Below are positions 45,346-49,442 of a stretch of 49,442 nucleotides of DNA, piece by piece. The stretch's first letter is position 1; the number at the start of each line of letters is the position of its first letter. Position numbers and translations under genes: made by a program. The stretch comes from Balneolales bacterium (GTDB lineage: Bacteria; Bacteroidota; Rhodothermia; Balneolales; Cyclonatronaceae): positions 1 through 49,442 of the forward strand of contig JAIULZ010000012.1 of assembly GCA_022565805.1 (NCBI GenBank), written 5' to 3'. The notes beneath the pieces were generated by a model. That model made no database searches, was not told the DNA's origin, and was given only the letters and a program-made list of their open reading frames with translations.

Positions 45346-47460
45346 TCAGGATCTGAATTTCTTCCCATCTTTTGCATATTCAGCCAAAATATTTGCGGCC
45401 TTAAATCTCGGGCCGTGCTTTTGCTTCAAATTACCCAGCATATCGCTTATTTTACCGGCGCCAAACTGATCTATCCAATGGAATGGCCCGCCCAGAAATG
45501 GCGGGAACCCTAACCCCAATACGGCTCCAAGATCTCCGTCTCTTGGCGAGGAAAGAATTCCTTCTTCCAGGCAGAGGAGAGCTTCATTTACCATGATGAG
45601 CGCCATACGGTCGCGGATTTCTTCTGAGGCGATTTTCTTGCGCGCAGATCCACCAAAGAATTGGTAAATATCGGTATTGGTCGTTTTTTTCTTTTTCTTG
45701 CCGCTACCTTCAGCCGGATAGCTATAAAATCCTTTGCCGCCTTTCCGGCCCAGAATTCCCTCACCATAAATTTTGGTAGCTGCTGTACTTGGGTTGGCAC
45801 CCCTTGCCTTGAACATCGGGGAAAGCACTTCGCCCACATGAGCCGCAACATCAATACCGACTTCATCGATAAGCGCAATCGGACCAACCGGAAAACCAAA
45901 GCCGGTGAGGCTTTTCTCAATATCTTCTATTGCAGCGCCTTCCTCGAGCAACAGCAGCGCCTCATTAATAAATGGCGCGAGGATTCGGGTGGTGTAAAAG
46001 CCGGGACCGTCTTTAACTACAATAATGGTTTTTCCCTGCTTTAATCCGATTTCGTAGGCCAAAGAAAGCGCACGGTCGGAAGTTTGTTCTGTTACGATTA
46101 TTTCGAGCAGCGGCATTTTTTGAACCGGGCTGAAATAGTGCATACCGATTACATTTTCCGGTTTCTTTGCTCCTTTTGCAATATCGCTTATGGGCAGTGA
46201 AGAAGTGTTGCTGGCAAAAATAACGTCGGGAGAAACGGCTTCTATTTCGCGAATGATGCGGTGCTTGAGCTGTAAATCTTCAAAAACGGCTTCTATAACA
46301 AGCGGAATTCCGGCAAGGTCTGTGGCTTTCCCCGTGGGAAATATGCGCGCAAGGAAGGCGTCGGCCTGAAAGCGGGAAAGAATACGCTTACTAACTTTTT
46401 TCTCGGCTTCTTTTTTGATGAGCCCGGCTCCTTTAAATGCCGATTCTTCATCGCGGTCTTTTAACACTACGCGTATACCGCCGGCTGCGGTAACATCTGC
46501 GATTCCGGAACCCATAAGCCCGGCACCAATCATACCGATACGCTCAACCGGTTCTGCTTTAACCGATGATGGGTTTTTCTTTACGGCCTGCATCCCAAAA
46601 AATAAGCTCCGCAGCGAAGCAGATTCGGGCGTAAAGGCCAGCCCGGTAAACAGATTTCTTTCGGTTTCGAAACCTTTTGAGCGGGATAGCCTCAACCCGG
46701 CTGCCGCACTTTCAATAATTTTTAAAGGAGCGGGATAATTTCCTTTTGTTTGTTTAAGAACCGTTTTGCGGGCTTCTTTAAAGGCAAGGGCACGAAGCGG
46801 CGTATGGGTTAGCAAACGTGCCATACCTTTTAATGGCTTGCGGTTGAAACGCCCGCTTGCAAGCTCAGCTGCGGCCCACTCTGCGGCTTGTCTCAAGCCA
46901 AACCGATGAGTTACAAGATCGGCAAGCCCCATTCTTTTAGCCTGACGCGGATAAATTGTTTTACCGGTTAGCATCATGTCGAGCGCATTTGGCAAACCGA
47001 CTGTTTTAGGCAGACGCTGCGTGCCACCTGCTCCCGGCAACAAACCCAACCGGACTTCAGGAAGCGCGCATTTAGTTGATGCATCATCGGTAAAAATCCG
47101 ATAATGACAGGCAAGAGCGAGCTCCAGCCCACCTCCCATACAGCTTCCGTTTATTGCAGCAATAACCGGCTTAGGAAAACTTTCTATGCGATCCAGTAAA
47201 TCTGTGCCTTTTTTTATGAATTCCGCAAATTCCTCTTTGGTCGAAAAGGTGTCGAACATGCTAATGTCGGCACCGGCAATAAAGTTTTCGTCTTTCCCGC
47301 TTATAAAAACCACGGCTTTAGACTCTTGATCGGTCTGCAATTCGTCGAGCAGCCTGCTGAAGCCTTCGATCAGCTCTTTATCCAAAATATTTACTTTATC
47401 GCCTGGTTTATCCAGTACGATCCAGGCTAAGCCATTTTCTTTTTGTATCTGTACAGACAT
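45346..47460 (-). CDS. fadJ: Fatty-acid oxidation multifunctional enzyme: enoyl-CoA hydratase / 3-hydroxyacyl-CoA dehydrogenase
   Basis: A 704 aa beta-oxidation alpha subunit. Residues 1-190 are the crotonase domain with ENFIAGADIS, INGSCMGGGLELALACHYRI and PEVRLGLLPGAGGTQRLP, including the two acidic catalytic positions. Residues ~305-600 are the dehydrogenase with NAD loop IGMIGAGLMGSGIADVTAAGG, HYFSPVQKMPLLEII (catalytic His) and the C-terminal half GFPVGPIALIDEVGIDVA. A second HCDH-C-like region ends the protein. Length matches E. coli FadJ (714). It is 98 bp downstream of the thiolase gene and probably co-transcribed. Confidence 0.95.
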   Translation of the reverse strand: MSVQIQKENGLAWIVLDKPGDKVNILDKELIEGFSRLLDELQTDQESKAVVFISGKDENFIAGADISMFDTFSTKEEFAEFIKKGTDLLDRIESFPKPVIAAINGSCMGGGLELALACHYRIFTDDASTKCALPEVRLGLLPGAGGTQRLPKTVGLPNALDMMLTGKTIYPRQAKRMGLADLVTHRFGLRQAAEWAAAELASGRFNRKPLKGMARLLTHTPLRALAFKEARKTVLKQTKGNYPAPLKIIESAAAGLRLSRSKGFETERNLFTGLAFTPESASLRSLFFGMQAVKKNPSSVKAEPVERIGMIGAGLMGSGIADVTAAGGIRVVLKDRDEESAFKGAGLIKKEAEKKVSKRILSRFQADAFLARIFPTGKATDLAGIPLVIEAVFEDLQLKHRIIREIEAVSPDVIFASNTSSLPISDIAKGAKKPENVIGMHYFSPVQKMPLLEIIVTEQTSDRALSLAYEIGLKQGKTIIVVKDGPGFYTTRILAPFINEALLLLEEGAAIEDIEKSLTGFGFPVGPIALIDEVGIDVAAHVGEVLSPMFKARGANPSTAATKIYGEGILGRKGGKGFYSYPAEGSGKKKKKTTNTDIYQFFGGSARKKIASEEIRDRMALIMVNEALLCLEEGILSSPRDGDLGAVLGLGFPPFLGGPFHWIDQFGAGKISDMLGNLKQKHGPRFKAANILAEYAKDGKKFRS

Positions 47461-47558
47461 CTGAGAAAGAATTTATGAAGTTAATTTAGCGGGCCTGATT
47501 TCAGACCGATTTTATAGATGCTCCCATTTGGGAGATTTGTCGAATATATTCGGGTAGA

Positions 47559-48869
47559 TCAGGGAAGGCGCTCAATAAGCATGGCATGGCCTTGTCCGCC
47601 GGCGGCGCATGCGGCCACAACGGCAAAGCGGCCGTTTTCCTGCTCCAATCTTTTTACCGCTGTACTAACCAAACGCGTGCCCGTTGCGCCAAAGGGGTGC
47701 CCGATAGACAAAGAGCCGCCTTTGGTATTAAAGCGCTCCATCGGCATGTTAAAAGCAGACAGTTTATTTCCCTTAACTGCTTTCATAAACTTATCGGAAG
47801 CAAGCGCTTCGAGATTAGCCAGTATTTGCCCGGCAAAGGCCTCATGAAACTCGAATACATCAATATCTTTGTGCGTGAGATTATTTGCTGAAAGCAAAAC
47901 CGGCAGCGCGTAAGCCGGACCCAGCAGCAGCTCATGAACCGGGTCTTGAGATACAAAAACATAATCTTTTATAGCTGCCCGTGCCCTAAGACCTTTTTTC
48001 TCAGCTGCAGAAGCCGAAGTTATGAGGCAGGCAGAAGCGCCATCCGTTAAAAAAGACGCGTTTGCAGCCGTAACCGTACCAAATGGCTTTACAAAAGCCG
48101 GACGAAGCTTAGCCAGCTTTTCGGGTTCGGAATCTTCGCGAATACCATTGTCGAAACCAACCGGATTATTTTTGGAGCCTGCGGCAACCGGAATAACTTC
48201 ATCATCATAAAACCCGTCTTTCCAGGCGGCTGCGGCTCTTTTGTGGGATGCGGCAGCGAAAGAATCCTGCTGAGAGCGGCTTACCCCAAACTGAGCCGCC
48301 AGCTTATCGCAGCTTTCGCCCATCGTTTCGCCCGTAGAAAACTCGGCTATAGCCGGAAGCTCGGGAGCCAGATCCGAAAATTTAAACCCTTTTAGCAGCT
48401 TCGTATATTCAAGCGGACTCTTGTACTTTCTGGATTCGAGCAGTTTTGCGCGGAGCTTGCGGGATACGCGAATAGGAACATCCGACATAGTTTCGGCGCC
48501 GCCTGCAACAACCATAGAAGCGCGCCCAAGGCGAATAGCATCGCATGCCTGAGACATCGCCAGGTTTGAAGAAATACACGCCATACTAACCGTATGAGCA
48601 GGCACATTATTCGGGATTCCAGCAGCCAAAGCTGCTTCTCTTGCGAGATTTGCGGTACGAACTTCTTGAATAACAGTACCCAAAATAGTTGCATCCGGAT
48701 CGCCGGCCGCTATGCCCGTTTTACTAATTAAACCGGCAATAGCCGAACGGGCCAAATCGTATGCCATCAGGTTTTTAAATTCTGTGCCCGAACGCAAAAA
48801 GGGGGTGCGAACACCGGCTACAAATACCGGCTGCCTGCTTTTATCTGAATCCATAAATATTTTGGTCAA
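47559..48869 (-). CDS. fadI: Acetyl-CoA C-acyltransferase (3-ketoacyl-CoA thiolase)
   Basis: A 436 aa thiolase that cleaves 3-ketoacyl-CoA. The acyl-accepting Cys98 lies in VSMACISSN. The later catalytic motifs are FEFHEAFAGQ (His), SIGHPFGATGTR (His) and the C-terminal Cys in VVAACAAGGQGHAM. The FadI-type insertion around 130-165 (RVSRKLRAKLLESRKYKSPLEY) separates it from FadA. An internal ATG six codons in (48851) is an alternative start. First gene of the fadI-fadJ pair. Confidence 0.95.
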   Translation of the reverse strand: MTKIFMDSDKSRQPVFVAGVRTPFLRSGTEFKNLMAYDLARSAIAGLISKTGIAAGDPDATILGTVIQEVRTANLAREAALAAGIPNNVPAHTVSMACISSNLAMSQACDAIRLGRASMVVAGGAETMSDVPIRVSRKLRAKLLESRKYKSPLEYTKLLKGFKFSDLAPELPAIAEFSTGETMGESCDKLAAQFGVSRSQQDSFAAASHKRAAAAWKDGFYDDEVIPVAAGSKNNPVGFDNGIREDSEPEKLAKLRPAFVKPFGTVTAANASFLTDGASACLITSASAAEKKGLRARAAIKDYVFVSQDPVHELLLGPAYALPVLLSANNLTHKDIDVFEFHEAFAGQILANLEALASDKFMKAVKGNKLSAFNMPMERFNTKGGSLSIGHPFGATGTRLVSTAVKRLEQENGRFAVVAACAAGGQGHAMLIERLP

Positions 48870-49442
48870 TACTGTCGGTTAGTAGTTTTCTGTACAACAA
48901 TCACCCGAAATTTCGAATCAAAAATGTGAAGCCGGCTCATAATCATAAGTAGTTTTCAGAAAGAATCAGAAACATTCGACTGCCAGGAAAAGCGCATTCG
49001 GGTTAACACTGTTAACATACGCTAAGATGCTTTATTTCAAAGATTAAGTCAATAGCTTTTATTCGAGGTGATTAGCGATTCTGAAAGGAAGTAATCCCCA
49101 AAACCGGCTAATTAACCACAGTGGTTAAGGAGGTTCACAGAGAGAGAAAAGTAAAGGTTTGTAGCCCGGAATCGGGACTTATTGCACTTCTCATTATCAT
49201 TGTTTAACTCAACTGTCTCAGTTCGAATAGAGGGATCAGCAAAATTGATTTTAAACCTTCAATTTGATAGCCTATAATTTAGTTATGGGCGACATACTCA
49301 TGTGAGATTATCACTTAGATGTGTTTAGAACGTTGCCCTCGGCAGATTCACTGATTTCAAAAACATCCCGGCTCGGGCTTACTTGTCGTTTCTTCATATC
49401 CCCGGATTCCGGACTGCTTCGCGGAGTCCTCCATCCGGGGTT
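48870..49442. repeat. Gene-free end region with GC-rich palindromes
   Basis: About 570 bp without a gene. It contains short stems CCCG/CGGG at 49165-49176 and 49367-49377, and a long imperfect palindrome at 49400-49440 (outer CCCCGGAT/ATCCGGGG, inner GGACT/AGTCC around GCTTCGCGG). The core CCCGGAT resembles the hairpin at 14546-14579. This suggests a dispersed REP-like family. The fadI promoter must also lie here. Confidence 0.6.

Noticed and set aside
45143-45469. Rightward 108-codon frame at the fadJ 3' end
   Set aside because: Overlaps real coding sequence on the other strand and has no domain.

Overview
The window is about 49 kb of a bacterial chromosome. The gene set and style point to the Balneolota/Rhodothermota/Bacteroidota side of the tree. 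Supporting signs are a Bacteroidota-type long SecA (1136 aa) and YidC (608 aa), a FecI/FecR sigma/anti-sigma pair beside an STN-plus-carboxypeptidase-regulatory-like TonB-dependent receptor, a DUF5686 outer-membrane protein, a glycine-rich single-RRM protein, and the near absence of Shine-Dalgarno sequences. The genus cannot be fixed from the sequence alone. No CRISPR array, prophage, complete insertion sequence or rRNA operon was found.

Layout. 1-53: 3'-truncated tRNA-Thr(CGU) on the minus strand. 0.5-1.6 kb: tyrA, a fused chorismate mutase/prephenate dehydrogenase. 1.7-7.0 kb: an envelope locus of RDD (minus) divergent from SpoIIM-like, a polytopic membrane protein, DUF4129 and DUF4350 genes (plus). 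It lacks the MoxR ATPase and DUF58 genes that usually accompany such loci. 7.0-8.9 kb: AraC regulator, YceI-like exported protein and a four-helix membrane protein. 9.2-13.8 kb: pyruvate formate-lyase, its activating enzyme and an OFA-family MFS transporter, a formate/pyruvate fermentation cassette. 14.0 kb: tRNA-Arg(CCU), then a gene-free stretch of REP-like palindromes. 14.7-17.9 kb: DUF5686 protein and gamma-carbonic anhydrase-like protein. 18.1-21.0 kb: yidC-yidD-rnpA-rpmH on the minus strand, with rpmH and rnpA overlapping. 22.1-25.5 kb: secA with an altered C-terminal zinc motif.

25.6-26.5 kb: hutG-like ureohydrolase with no other hut gene. 26.5-28.1 kb: a 1.5 kb AT-rich gene desert. 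28.1-34.6 kb: fecI-fecR, an antisense double-rhodanese lipoprotein, a TonB-dependent transducer and a small exported beta-sandwich protein. 35.2-48.9 kb is entirely minus strand: RRM protein, an FAD/4Fe-4S 2-hydroxyacid dehydrogenase, a STAS / anti-sigma kinase / GAF-GAF-PP2C partner-switching operon, ribBA, yajC, an MFS exporter, and fadI-fadJ for beta-oxidation. The last 300 bp contain GC-rich palindromes.

How the genes work together. Membrane-protein biogenesis is well represented (yidC, yidD, secA, yajC). There are two regulatory circuits whose targets are partly or wholly outside the window (FecI/FecR and the Rsb-like module). Energy genes cover anaerobic pyruvate cleavage (pfl) and aerobic-type fatty-acid and 2-hydroxyacid oxidation, which suggests a facultative heterotroph. 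The points most worth a second look are the MoxR-less SpoIIM/RDD/DUF4350 locus, the unusual SecA tail, the missing conventional start of the PP2C gene, the antisense rhodanese inside the Fec locus, and the structured non-coding stretches.
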